Under the pieces are notes generated by a model. It searched no databases. It worked only from the letters and a program-made list of their open reading frames with translations, and had not been told where the DNA came from. From Pleurotus djamor (lineage: Eukaryota > Basidiomycota > Agaricomycetes > Agaricales > Pleurotaceae): a stretch of 39,485 bases of DNA. The translations under genes were made by a program, and so were the position numbers. The stretch is taken from assembly GCA_029747585.1 (NCBI GenBank), contig JAPEVF010000419.1, forward strand, positions 1 to 39,485. The letters run 5' to 3'. Within the stretch, counting starts at the first letter, position 1, and every line of letters begins with the position of its first letter. Positions 1 to 10,131 of this stretch are shown here, in pieces.

Positions 1-480
1 CAACGGAATGGNTTGTCAGAACGCCGTGTTCTAACCCGAGAATGGATAAATGTCAAGGATCAGTGATGGATTCTGTTCGGGGAGCAAACGAAGCACAGAG
101 CTGAGAGGAAATACCGCTGAGAATGACGCTCGGGTTTTCCATGAGTCCTTACGTTGACGTGGAGAAGGTATGTGACCTCCGGCCTGACAGAATGAACAAC
201 TGAATTCATGGAGCGCAGACTACCCCGACTTTAGGACACGGTTGTCAGAAATTGTTGGGCAAGTGGCGCACAACGTAGTTTATTCCGGGGGTTCGCCCCA
301 TTGAAATCACAGCGGACGTGTAGTGGCCCTGAGCCTATCGTGGGTGCCGACGGAAGTCAGGCAGACACAGCAGCGTAAGTAGCAGTTCACGTAGTTGCGT
401 ACCGGTATAAAGACGAGATTGGATTGGATTGAAATCCATCATTCGCTGAAATATCCCAGAGCAAGCTCAGCACTTGCAAG
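1..480. other. Left-edge stretch without a recognised gene
   Basis: No open frame with splice-site support was found here on either strand. The stretch lies upstream of gene B1 and probably carries its promoter. An undetermined base lies at position 12. A short minus-strand open frame at 387-611 overlaps the first exons of B1 antisense and has no independent support. Confidence 0.5.
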
Positions 481-1220
481 ATGGCCGAAACTCTAAAAAT
501 CAATTCTTTGATTAGTGAGGTCCTTCTGAAACTGGGTTCAAGGGATAACACTAACCATACTCTCTCACTAGGTTCTCTGAGCATCAAAGACAGCGATGCG
601 GAGACCATCACTCAACACGACCTTACTCGTGAGTGTCATCCATATAATCAACACAGCGGGATTTCCTTACCAAGGGCATAGCCGAACAATGGGAAAATTT
701 GTTCCCCGCTCTAGTTCTTGTGGCTTTGACCGATAGAGAGGTCGAAGCGCTTGTTCCACTTGCTCAAGAAATGGTCGAAGAGCACCGTCAGGGGTCTGCT
801 CCCTTCATATCCTTGAACCAAATTACCTCCGTGGGACCTTGGGAACTTTGGGTTCTCGTACGTTGATATCTTCGCTCTCTGAAATCGAACGACCTAATGA
901 CTGTTCAAATATTCATCGATCAGTTTGCTGGGAGCATAAACTGGAACGCACGGTTCATCTGCTTCAAGAGCTTCATTGGGCTCAGGTCTGTGCTCGGCGG
1001 GAAAAGCATGTGGGTCAAAGGACCTGGTCTTTGTACCAAGATCGAAGTGGGTGGACATGCTGGCATTGACCCTGTTCCCCTTCCCGGGGAGCTGAAAGTG
1101 GATATTTGGGTGGAAGAGAGGGACGCAAATATATACATTGGTACCAGGGCCGTTTTTTACAGCCGAGTTCATTTGAAGCGCTTCAAGATCGGTCGCTTTC
1201 CCGAGAAAGGCACTAAATGA
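481..1220 (+). CDS. Unrecognised small protein, family B (B1), 187 aa, 4 exons
   Basis: I do not recognise the family and assign no function. The model has exons 481-514, 572-628, 682-857 and 924-1220, with GT..AG introns of 53-66 bases in phases 1, 1 and 0, closing exactly to 188 codons including the stop. The protein starts MAETLKINSLISS and has no signal peptide or membrane segment, so it is probably cytosolic. A helical-looking N-terminal half contains LTPEQWENLFP and LTDREVEAL. The C-terminal half is beta-rich, with FKSFIGL, WVKG and PLPGELKVDIWV. The gene at 22319-23064 is a paralogue with matching motifs (TPDHW, LTDQEVIALGPLAQE, HTFIGL, WVKG, LPLPGEPSFDIW) and introns at the same places. 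The gene at 9393-10131 shares the exon plan. Its 3' end faces the P450 gene 218 bases away. Confidence 0.8.
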
Positions 1221-1438
1221 AGGAACCAAGGAGGAACCTCGCAATCTAGGGACATAAACGGTCACCGTAGCCAATAGACCTGTATAGATATCAATTTGAT
1301 GATACAGTGGAGAACGGACTACAGCGTTCGAGTTAGCATGGGTTCGGGATTCGAGAACATTTGGGAGACTGAATGTTGCACAGGTCGGCACATCGGAGAC
1401 GCGAGAAATCCGACGTGAGGTGATTGACATCTCCTAAT

Positions 1439-3528
1439 CTAGGTGTCGTACATGCGCAAGTTCTCTTCTTTCGCTACCCGTACGATACTGTGAACGTCTG
1501 AGAATCGAGGTACAATTCTGCACTTGAACTGCTGAGGAGCACTGAGTGTTTAACATCAACGAAGGGCCCTATGGCTAATAGAGACGCACGACTCACGAAA
1601 ATATCCCTGACACTTCCTGGGCATCTGCATCTGGTAGTTGCATCGTTCCATCCGAGTCATACTCAGGCGAGATATGGAACGCCCATAGGATAGAGGCGAT
1701 TTGAATGAACAGGTTGCTATTTGCGACGTGCTGGCCAACGCAACGTCTAAGAATTTTCATCGTCAGTTGGAGACATGAAAGAAAGGGAGTGTCAAGGGGT
1801 TACCGTCGTCCAAATCCAAAGCTAACATGCCCCTCGTCCTTTGTATCTATTGTCGGAGGGGTGGTGACTCGGCCAGCGGAATCCAAGAAGCGTTCGGGCC
1901 TGAAGTCAGGTGCGTCATCACCATAAACACCCGGGTCATGATTGAGTCCCCTTAGAGAGATGAGGAAGACGGAATGAAAGCAGAGGTTAAACTACTTGCC
2001 ATATATTGGCGATTACGGTTGTTCCTTGAGGAATAGCGTAGCCACAGTAGTTATCGTCCGTTTCGACACAGTGTGGAACACCCATAGGAGCAGTGGGACG
2101 CCAGCGCAGTACTTCCTTCACGATAGCTTGAACGTACGACAGAGACTTCAAGTCCGCAAAAGTGGGCATCCGCTCCCTTCCAACGACGCGATCCAGCTCT
2201 TCTTGAGCCCGGGCTTGGGTGTAAGGATACAATACTGTTGATAACATGAACCAGGCCATTTGTGAACCTGTCTTGGAACATCTGGAGTGTGAGGTACAAA
2301 TTTTCACTCATAAACTGAGCGCAGTTACCGTTTCGGCACCCGCCATACTGCTGCGTGCGTGAGCACTATGCGTAGGATGACAATGAGCGCCGTACTAGAG
2401 TATGCTAGCTGTCCACATAGCTTCTTCCTTTGAGAGTTTTCCGGTGGAACAATCTTTGAGGAGTCGAACGGCGATACAAAAATTTTGCGAACCAGCAGCC
2501 TTCAAAAGTGACCCATTCAGATCATAACACACTGGACAGTGAACAAATGTTCTCCAGAGCTGGTGAGAACTTACCATTCGAGCTTCAACATCATCAAGGA
2601 GCTCTCTGAATTTTGCGGAGTTCTCAACGTGCCATCGCTCAGCGTCCGTCCTCCATTTACACCTGAACGGTGAGGTTTGTGAGAGTTCTGTGAGGAAGGT
2701 GGACAGAACGGCGAACTCACATCCAACGGGGAAGATGCATCATCCACGGAAGAAACTCGACAAAGTAAGCCCCAGGGGTCGCCGCCATACCAAGCCAGCG
2801 AGCCGCGTCGTCAATCCAAACGATAATGTGGTCTTTAGAGTCGATAAGTGGAGGAACGCCGTAGATCAGGGAAACCATCAACGAGTTGCTCGCACGACGA
2901 ATATGTTCAAGGAAATCATCGGGAGTATCAAGGAGGGTGGAAATCAGAACCGAGGTTTCGACCTCAAGTTGAGGGAAGTAGTCTTTATAAGTCTGAGCGC
3001 CAACAGCTCTGGTATATGGTTTGAGGGGACATCGAAGTGGACGTCAAGGAAACTTACTCGTGGGAAGCCCTTCTCATCCTTCGCCAACTGTCATTGCGCC
3101 TTGTTATCGATAATGCGTATCCCTTGGTCAATAACTCTCCAACGACGATATTTTGAGGGCGATCTGAATAGATGCTAGATCTTCGATCGAGGAGTTCGAA
3201 TGCTTCTCTGTGCCCACTGAGAACGATTAGAGACTTTCCGAGTGCGTTGAGTGATATGATGGGACCTGCAAAGATCAGCTTTGTAAGTATCAATTGCTCA
3301 GCGGGAAATGAGACAAGGAAACGTACCGTACTCCTTGCTCCACTTTGTCAAGGACAGCCAGAGAGGGTTGCTTCCAGCAAGTTGGAGTAAATTGCCAATG
3401 ATAGGGAACTGGGGCGGTCCGGGTGGCAAGTTTCCTTTCCATCCGGACACGTCTGAAAACGATGAGAGTATCAATAACACGGTGGCGAGGGCGACGCCAA
3501 ATAACAGAGTCGACCAGCTTAGATCCAT
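1439..3528 (-). CDS. Cytochrome P450 monooxygenase, 530 aa, 10 exons
   Basis: Heme-thiolate monooxygenase, expected in the ER membrane and using NADPH-P450 reductase. An N-terminal membrane anchor (about residues 7-25, LLFGVALATVLLILSSF) is followed by the proline-rich hinge LPPGPPQFPIIGNL. The I-helix motif is AGAET, the K-helix ExxR is KEVLRW, the PERF-type motif is FRPERF, and the heme loop FGFGRRRCVGQ carries the Cys ligand. The start was chosen because the anchor follows it directly. Exons on the minus strand are 3528-3327, 3265-3058, 3008-2721, 2662-2575, 2499-2396, 2350-2316, 2267-2000, 1950-1804, 1746-1597 and 1541-1439, totalling 531 codons with the frame kept. The intron after NIW uses a GC donor. 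The sequence resembles the large agaricomycete P450 groups often labelled O-methylsterigmatocystin oxidoreductase-like. Substrate unknown. The neighbours do not form an obvious biosynthetic cluster. Confidence 0.95.
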
Positions 3529-3892
3529 GTCGTCTAGGAGGGGGATGAAGGGAAAATGGCTGACCCGAGGACAACGGTGGGGCTGCTGTCATACCGTGGG
3601 ACGAGCCTACACAAAGAGATATGTATGAAGGAGCCATACAATCAAGATACGGATAGACGTACGTAAGTTGCATTGGGACTTGGAGTTGTGGTTGTGGCAG
3701 CCGAAATGGTTTGCGGAAGCGCTATAGCAATTCCAAGAAACATCTAAGGGCCGTCAGGAAAGTCGCAAAGGACAAGATTTCAATGCTGTAGGTCGGTAAT
3801 GGATTCATCACATGGGGTTTCAAAATTAATAGATGGGAAAAAATACAATGATACAAACGACGTGCGAAGTTCGACTCAACAATTTCAACAAG

Positions 3893-5091
3893 TTATTTCC
3901 CTAAGGTCTGTGATACCTCAAGGTCGCTAATTTCCAGCGTGGCGACATCATACACCCAGCCAAGGATGTCCGTTTTCTTTTCATGTTTCTACGTGGTACG
4001 AAGATGAACGTTAGGTTTCCGCTCACCGTGCACCGTGCAAGGCCGCAAAAGTACTCACGGCGGTAGCAGCCTTCGATTTCACAATTCGCTTGACGTTCTC
4101 CTTGACGTTCTCTTCCACAAGTGCACGGTAGCCCTCTGAGGAGAAATTGACGTCGATAGGTAAACTCGGAGCGAAGAGAGAGCAAGGAAAAAACGAACCG
4201 TCGTTAGCGTCAGGAGTGGGGACAGTCTTGAGTTTGCTGTTCTTCGTCCTTAGCGCAACAATCTCCGGTCTAGATGTGACATGTCCCCAAGGAGGGGAAG
4301 GAATTGTTAGACCCGGGAAACACGAAAACAGAAGGAGAAGGCCAACCTTGTCGATTTCAGATACAAGTCCCGAATTGGCCAAATCCAACGATCAATGGAG
4401 TCCTTGGCATCCTTCACCGATTTCATCGTGGAGGTAATCGCAGCTGCCACACCACCACAGCCGTAGTGACCCATGACGATGACATGGGAGACTCCGAGAT
4501 GCTCCACAGCGTATAAGAGGACCGAATTTCTAGAGGCAAGCGATAGGTAAGCGGGGACCGACAGATATGGAGGCCAGGTAAAAACGCACTCGTTGTCATC
4601 CGTTTCGATGTACTGAGCAGCTACATTACGACCAGCGAATATGACGCCAGGTTGAGTGTTGAAGATGGTACCTTCGCTCACTCTACGCAGAGGGCACAAA
4701 TCAGCGAGGAAGATAAGCGATTGATCGTAAGTGGTTACCTGCTGTCGGAGCACCCGAGGAACATGAAGGAAGGGTCTGGTGACAGGCACAGTTAGATGCG
4801 GGGGGATGTATCAAATTGAAGGGCCAAGCACATACGTTGGCCAACTGCAGATTCCTTGATGAAAGTAGCATTGGCACTTTTGATCTTTTTGGCGAATTTC
4901 TCGTTGCCTTTGAGCAACCCGCCAACGTTGGTAGGCGCGCCAGGCTTCGCGCCATCACCACCCTTGCCACCCTTCGCTACTGGTGCAGGCGCTGCACCGA
5001 GGACGTGTGGATGACATTGTCCAACAGACGCGAAAAGGGCGAGCAAGAGACCCAAGGAGACGAGGGAGTTCCATTGGGTGCCGAACATCAT
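3893..5091 (-). CDS. Secreted beta-class carbonic anhydrase, 270 aa, 7 exons
   Basis: Zinc enzyme converting CO2 and water to bicarbonate and a proton. The beta-class signature is complete: CSDSR supplies one Cys ligand and the Asp-Arg dyad, and GHYGCGG supplies the His and second Cys. GVIFAGRNVA and YAVEHLGV are further family blocks, and the end has the usual GWVYDVATLEISDLE. Exons on the minus strand are 5091-4836, 4775-4739, 4682-4590, 4529-4347, 4269-4199, 4135-4059 and 3988-3893, closing at 271 codons. The first about 25 residues (MMFGTQWNSLVSLGLLLALF, then ASVGQCHP) form a convincing signal peptide, followed by an Ala/Gly/Lys-rich linker, so the enzyme is predicted to be secreted or in the wall or vacuole. 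The best-known fungal beta-CAs are cytosolic or mitochondrial. A TATA-like box lies about 48 bases upstream of the ATG. Confidence 0.95.
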
Positions 5092-5138
5092 GATGTACAG
5101 AGGTTCGATAGGCCTGGACTTGGACTCCCCCTCAATAC

Positions 5139-5146
5139 CTATATAC
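5139..5146 (-). promoter_or_regulatory. TATA-like box of the carbonic anhydrase gene
   Basis: The minus strand reads GTATATAG here, about 48 bases before the start codon. That is a short but plausible distance for a fungal core promoter with a brief leader. Confidence 0.4.
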
Positions 5147-6219
5147 TTCGCCTTTCATTCAATTCCGCTCGCGCGAGGCCTTTGATAGCTTGGCAGGGAG
5201 CTCGGGAGGTGCGAGCTAATGTCAATTCAATGATGCTAAAACATAAACCATGATTATCCTACGGCGGACTATGGGAAAGACTAACATTTGAGCGCTCAGC
5301 GACATCTAGAATGTTGACAAGTCTGAAATACTTACATCTGTTCAATGCAACCATAATATTGTTCATCGGAAGATGAGACTCTGCTTTTNTGTGTGGTCTT
5401 TGACGATGTGCAACGCTCAGAACACGTGAGCTAGAGTTCTGTGGTAGGAGGTCGGTGAGGGAGCGGAACCGGGGATAGGGCTTTGAAGATCTCCGACTGC
5501 AGGGCAATGGAGAACTAGGCAGATCGATGCTAATTTGCGTCCAGTAATCCGACTGCTTCGAGTTACTTCAGGTCCAATCGTCTGACTGTTGGTGGGATCT
5601 TAGTAGACATAGTGCCATACCTGGAGGAGCGCTCGTACCTCCCACCATGCACCTAACGCAATCAAACTCGATGGGTTCTGGGAGATACAATACACCAACC
5701 CTGGCGTTCAGGCTCAGCGCAGCGAAGTCTAAAAGCAAAAGACCGCGTACAAGACCATTGCAACTGGTGCTGGTCCATGTAGCTCGCCACGGATTGCTTA
5801 GATCCATTCCTCGCTGCATTGATGAGGGGACATTTCCCGTTTAAAGGTGACCCTCCCCAAGGCTGTGGGGAAATATTCCTTCAGCCTACAAGTTCCTCGA
5901 CTTGGAACGAAGATAATGCTCACCGAAAGGAACCACCCAGCCTGAGCAATGCATTTCGGAGAGAAAGTTTCAAAATTCAGAAAGTCTTGTTACCTCAGAA
6001 GAGCTACTCACGTGACGTTATTCACACGGTCCGCTGACAGTCACGCGGTCCACGGACCTCTAACCTCGACTACTTAACTTATGCCAAGTTGAAAACTTGA
6101 AATGCCATAACTTTTGCTCGCTTCGATGCATGCTCGCTTCCGATCGCTGAAGACATTTACATAACTCATCGGTTCCCTGGCACGTCAAGTCGATGGATGA
6201 TTCGGCGTTCGGAAGACCT
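5147..6219. other. Intergenic stretch between carbonic anhydrase and gene A1
   Basis: About 1.1 kb between divergent genes with no supported gene. Minus-strand frames at 5259-5507 and 5568-5819 are short, mutually inconsistent and unlike anything I recognise. An undetermined base lies at 5389 beside a T run. The stretch presumably holds both promoters. Confidence 0.45.
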
Positions 6220-6225
6220 TATAAG
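6220..6225 (+). promoter_or_regulatory. TATA-like box of gene A1
   Basis: TATAAG lies about 54 bases before the start codon of A1, which fits a short-leader fungal core promoter. Confidence 0.4.
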
Positions 6226-6278
6226 CCTCACACGAACCGCAAAATGGATCTTCATCAAGCTTCCCAACTTCTCCTCAC

Positions 6279-7287
6279 ATGTCTGACGCTATTACATCTC
6301 CCCGTCGATTTGACGTCCCGGACAAGAAAGATCCGCGGGAATATATCAATCAGTTAACGCCCCCCGCTGGCACATCGTTTTGGAGGCAGTATGTGGTACT
6401 GCTCGGGCTTTGCTTGGTATCCAGCTCACAGCGTTATATGAACAGCCAAACTTTCACGCCTTTCGATCAGGTGTCCGTCGCAAATCTACGGGACAAACTC
6501 GCAACGTTTACCTGGAGAATTGACGCGTACGTCTACGCTGTAAACGCCATCCCAGACGAGAATTTTGCATCAAATGGTGGTCTCGTTTATGTCGTCTTGG
6601 TGCACTCGGGCGCTGCTGCAACTGCGAAGAACATCGAACCCAGCACCATGCCCGTGTATTGGCCACTCGAGTTCGAATATGATGTCTCCTTGCCTAATAG
6701 CAACGGCGACTCTTTCATGCATCAGCCAACTTCGAATAGCGGGACTCAGGACGGTGACACTTACAAGTGTAAGCTCAGCCATTTGCTTATGTCTCATCAC
6801 TGCTCAACCGACTTGCTTACCTCCCCGCGTTTCCAGACACCATTGCTTACGCCCAAGACTTCCAAATGTTCAGAAATGGCGGAAACGAAGCGTTCACGTT
6901 TCCAGCCAAGTATGCCGACGACATCAACTTCTACATGGGCGAGCAGAGTGGAACAGTCCAAGGATCCTACGCCATCCGCTGGGGCTCCCTTCTCCAACAA
7001 GAGCACTACGTATGTCCTTGTATTTTGAGTGCGAAGTCACTAATGTAATCACCATGCTTAGGACGACCCAGAGAACGAAATCTCTTTTCCCTTCACGTCT
7101 TTATCCGTCTTTAGGTTTGATGCCCTCGAGGAAGTAAGATTCCGTACGTCTTTTGTCCAATTCCTCCTCGATGATCTCGCATATTTACGCGGTGACAGTT
7201 TGCAAGATGAGTTCAAACCAGGGAGATCCCGAGGTTGATCAAAGTGAGAAAGCTAGGATAACCATTGACTGTCGATTCATCGTGTAA
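6279..7287 (+). CDS. Unrecognised protein, family A (A1), 258 aa, 5 exons
   Basis: I do not recognise this family. Exons are 6279-6388, 6446-6768, 6837-7009, 7062-7143 and 7199-7287, intron phases 2, 1, 0 and 1, closing at 259 codons. The start MSDAITSPRRFDV precedes EYINQLTPPAGTSFWR, which is conserved in the paralogue at 20869-21942. Other shared blocks are HQTFTPFDQV, TWRIDAYVY, YVVLVHSG, SNSGTQDGDT, AQDFQMFRNGGN, MGEQSG and the terminal ITIDC. There is no signal peptide or membrane helix, so the protein is probably cytosolic. The composition suggests a mostly beta fold, which is an inference. The last two exons are the most diverged part. A membrane gene follows on the same strand, and a family B/C-type gene faces it beyond that. 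Confidence 0.82.
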
Positions 7288-7593
7288 TCTTTTCGGGATA
7301 CTTGCCCCCCTGCCCCACATACATAATTGTTGGCCAACTGCTCACGAGTCCTATAATTAAGGGCACTGCCAGGAGGGTAAGGAGTCCGTTCAACACGGAG
7401 GTATGTACCTGTTACGGTCAGGTCGTGCTGTGCAACCTTGCAACGCCGATCCAGGTTCGAATTCGGTCTCTTTAGACATCCTTCAGAAATACTGACATGC
7501 GCCACATGCGATTGCCTCTTCTACTTCTCAACACCAACTGTAGACGCAGCACACCTCCCTCTCCGCTACCCCCTCTATCTCCCTGGAATATGT

Positions 7594-9007
7594 ATGGGTG
7601 ATCGCTCCATGCCATCGACACTCACCTCTGAACTTTTTCCAACCTGCGGAACGAGAACCATAATCGACATTATCTGGAGCTGCCTTGCCATCATCTTCGT
7701 GTGTATCTGGACCGCTGTTCACCCCGACATCTTCAACGACCATGTCGAGCATGGCGATATCATTAGTTCTCGATGGTTGTCCATCTCGATAGCCTTTCTG
7801 GCGCCGGAAGTCATCGTTTCGCGTGCAGTCTGGCAGTGGATTCGCGTAAAGGAGATCGACGATACCAGGCATGCAAGGTTACGGGAGAAACGGTCCCTCC
7901 TCGATAAAATCATGGCGCTCACGTTCACCCCCGAGGTACTGTACCCCAGTGTCACTTCCTGAAGACACCGCTGATGATCTTTCTTGTGGCTAGGTTGTTA
8001 TGAAGCTGACGCACTTGAGACGAGGCAGAAGGAATCCAATTATAGTGAGGATGGCCGACGATCAGGTGGTCACGCGAGAAGCAATTATCTATGAGGGTGG
8101 ATCACTGCCTCAACTGCATGAGGCGGCTTCCTCAAGCCCAGCGGATGGCGCGATTAAGGAGGGTGGTCACTCTGAATCAAAATCCGAGTTGTGTTCGTGT
8201 CCGTCAACCTCCGCTTAATCCTTAATCTAACCATCTCCTTGTCCCTCTAGCCGAGCCCAGCAAACACAAGGCATGGACTCGCGCACATTCCTTCTTTCTC
8301 GATATGCAAGGATTCTTAGTAAAATCCGGCAACGGCAAAATCCGTGCCCTGACGCTCGAGGATATCACCTCCGGGCGCGTTCCATGGCCTGAAGTTTCAT
8401 ACACCGAACTCTGCGATCGAAGCAAAGGCGATGGTTTCGCCAAGTCTGTCACAATCCTCCAACTGTCTTGGTTCACCGCGCAACTTATCGGGCGGAAGCT
8501 TCAGGGTCTTGCGATCACTGAACTCGAAGTGATGACACTGGCGTATACGCTCACATGTGGGATCCTTTACGCGTTTTGGTTCGACAAACCGTATAACGTC
8601 AAAGTCCCTATCATTATCTCCACGAAACTCGATAGTCTCCCCCCTCCGACCAAATCACTCGTTGGGACTCACAGGATGCAAATCGCTATACTCATCACTG
8701 GGAGCCTCTTTGGCGCTGTCCATCTTCTCGCGTGGAATTTTGATTTCCCCACCAGAGCCGAGCAGATCTCGTGGATCTCGGGTTCGCTCTTCCTCACGAT
8801 ATTTCCTGTCTTCTTCTTTGCATATACCATATACCTCGTAGATAGGCTCCCTGACTTTCTCAGCAGGCTAATCATTCTTGTTTGNCTGTGNTTTTGTATT
8901 TTTTCTGTCGGTTGTGTCTCTTTATACTGTGCTTTGTCTTATTACGCGCTGTACCTCCTTCGGTTACTCAGACAGTTTCATGGTCGTCCTTCCTTCCTCA
9001 TATATAA
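7594..9007 (+). CDS. Multi-pass membrane protein of an agaricomycete-wide family, about 431 aa
   Basis: Exons are 7594-7935, 7994-8192 and 8251-9007, phases 0 and 1. The family signature is visible: CGTRTIIDIIWSCLAIIF near the N-terminus with WTAVHP, an APEVIV helix, AWTRAHSFFLDMQGF in the middle, DRSKGD, LQLSWF and ELEVMTLAY, then several more hydrophobic helices. I count about six or seven membrane segments. The C-terminus becomes the usual TVSWSSFLPHI with a stop at 9005-9007 only if the two n symbols at 8885 and 8891 are extra bases; read as real bases the frame runs on to 9038 as unrelated sequence. The start is uncertain: relatives often begin with a signal peptide, and an ATG at 7507 starts a leucine-rich run (MRLPLLLLN) in another frame. 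Biochemical role unknown; probably plasma or internal membrane. Confidence 0.8.
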
Positions 9008-9392
9008 TGCATTTGATCTGTACCATATACCTCAGTAACCACGACATCTAACTTTCAGCGTCATGTTAGTGCGTAACAAGCGAGACGAGTCGACATCGAG
9101 TACTCACTCTATGAGCAAGCAAATCCCGGAAGGCGCTCTCGCCTTTGACAACATCAATAGCTGATAAACTCCCTTAATATCTTCAAGGACTCGGAGCAAG
9201 AGAAATTCAGCCTATCAGTTGAGGGGGATGTCGGTTGGAACGCGAGTCTGCAAAACTTCACATCACGCTTCGCGCAGCCCGCAGTCAAAATGATTACGGT
9301 CGACGAACAATATCAAATTCTCAACCCGACAACTACTTTATTGATCAATCATTCAACCTTCCGTCAGGCTATGTACTTGCTCCCGACAACCC

Positions 9393-10131
9393 TCAGGCAC
9401 TAGCCTTTGTCTTCTTAGGATCTACATCCTCCCAAACAAACCTGCGCTTGACTGTGTCCTGGACGAACTCGAAGTCCCCAACAGTGGTGACGGTGAAAAA
9501 CTTGTCTTGGGCACGATGAGTGATGGTTAAAGTGAACTTGGAGCACCACGGGATTCCAACCGGGTTGGGGTACCACTTTTCGGCGCTGCCGGTGTTAAGT
9601 ATGAATCGTTGAGACCATCTTTCGGTCTTGGCGCTATGGTCCGCGGTGCAGAGTGATGCCTCGACTTGGAATTTCTTGTCGCTGTTGATCCAGCCAAGCA
9701 ACTAGAAGGAGAAGAGTGTTATGTCAGGATACGCCAATTGTATATGAGCATATGACACTCACCTTGAGGAAGATTTGACCTTGATATGACTCGAAGACCG
9801 GGTACTTCACATCAATTGGCTGGTAGATCGGGATATCGTCACACAAGTCGAGGGCGTCCACGGTGAGCTCCGTCAACTTCTTGATGGCGACGAGGTCCAT
9901 GCTTGCTAATTCGACGGCGAGATCTGGGTACGCGGCCTTCCAAGCCTCGACTGTTTGATGGCGGTGAGAACCACACTCGGACAACGAGCTACGCGTTTAT
10001 CAACGTACGTTCACTGTTCTGCTTGGTCGAAGCAGAATTGAGCTCGACACCTACGAACGCTGGTCAGAGCACTGATCGGTAAGGTGTGGGATGAAAGACG
10101 TACCAGAATCTTTGGTAACTGGGCTAGACAT
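9393..10131 (-). CDS. Unrecognised small protein, B/C family (C), 186 aa, 4 exons
   Basis: Exons on the minus strand are 10131-10104, 10050-10015, 9950-9763 and 9701-9393, intron phases 1, 1 and 0, closing at 187 codons. The protein starts MSSPVTKDSGVELNS. Its helical-looking half contains EAWKAAYPDLAVELASMD and the C-terminal half is beta-rich (WSQRFILNTGS, FTLTITHRAQDKFFTV). Exon number, exon lengths and intron phases match B1 and B2, and the second exon junction again falls just before a W-containing helix, so I place it as a distant member of the same family. Sequence identity to B1 and B2 is low. The second half has a loose galectin-like feel, but I see no complete galectin signature. 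No signal peptide. Confidence 0.72.

Noticed and set aside
894..1430. 178-codon minus-strand open frame
   Set aside because: Lies antisense to the last exon of B1, which has a paralogue and a conserved intron plan; the antisense frame has no splice or motif support.
1439..7287. Secondary-metabolite gene cluster around the P450
   Set aside because: No terpene cyclase, PKS, NRPS, transporter or tailoring enzyme nearby; carbonic anhydrase and the unrecognised genes do not form a known pathway.
7440..7475. tRNA B-box-like GGTTCGAATTC
   Set aside because: No matching A box at the right distance upstream and no cloverleaf pairing found.
9393..9701. Galectin assignment for gene C
   Set aside because: The C-terminal half has a beta-rich rhythm loosely like galectins, but the conserved His-Asn-Arg and Trp-Glu-Arg sugar-binding pattern is not complete.
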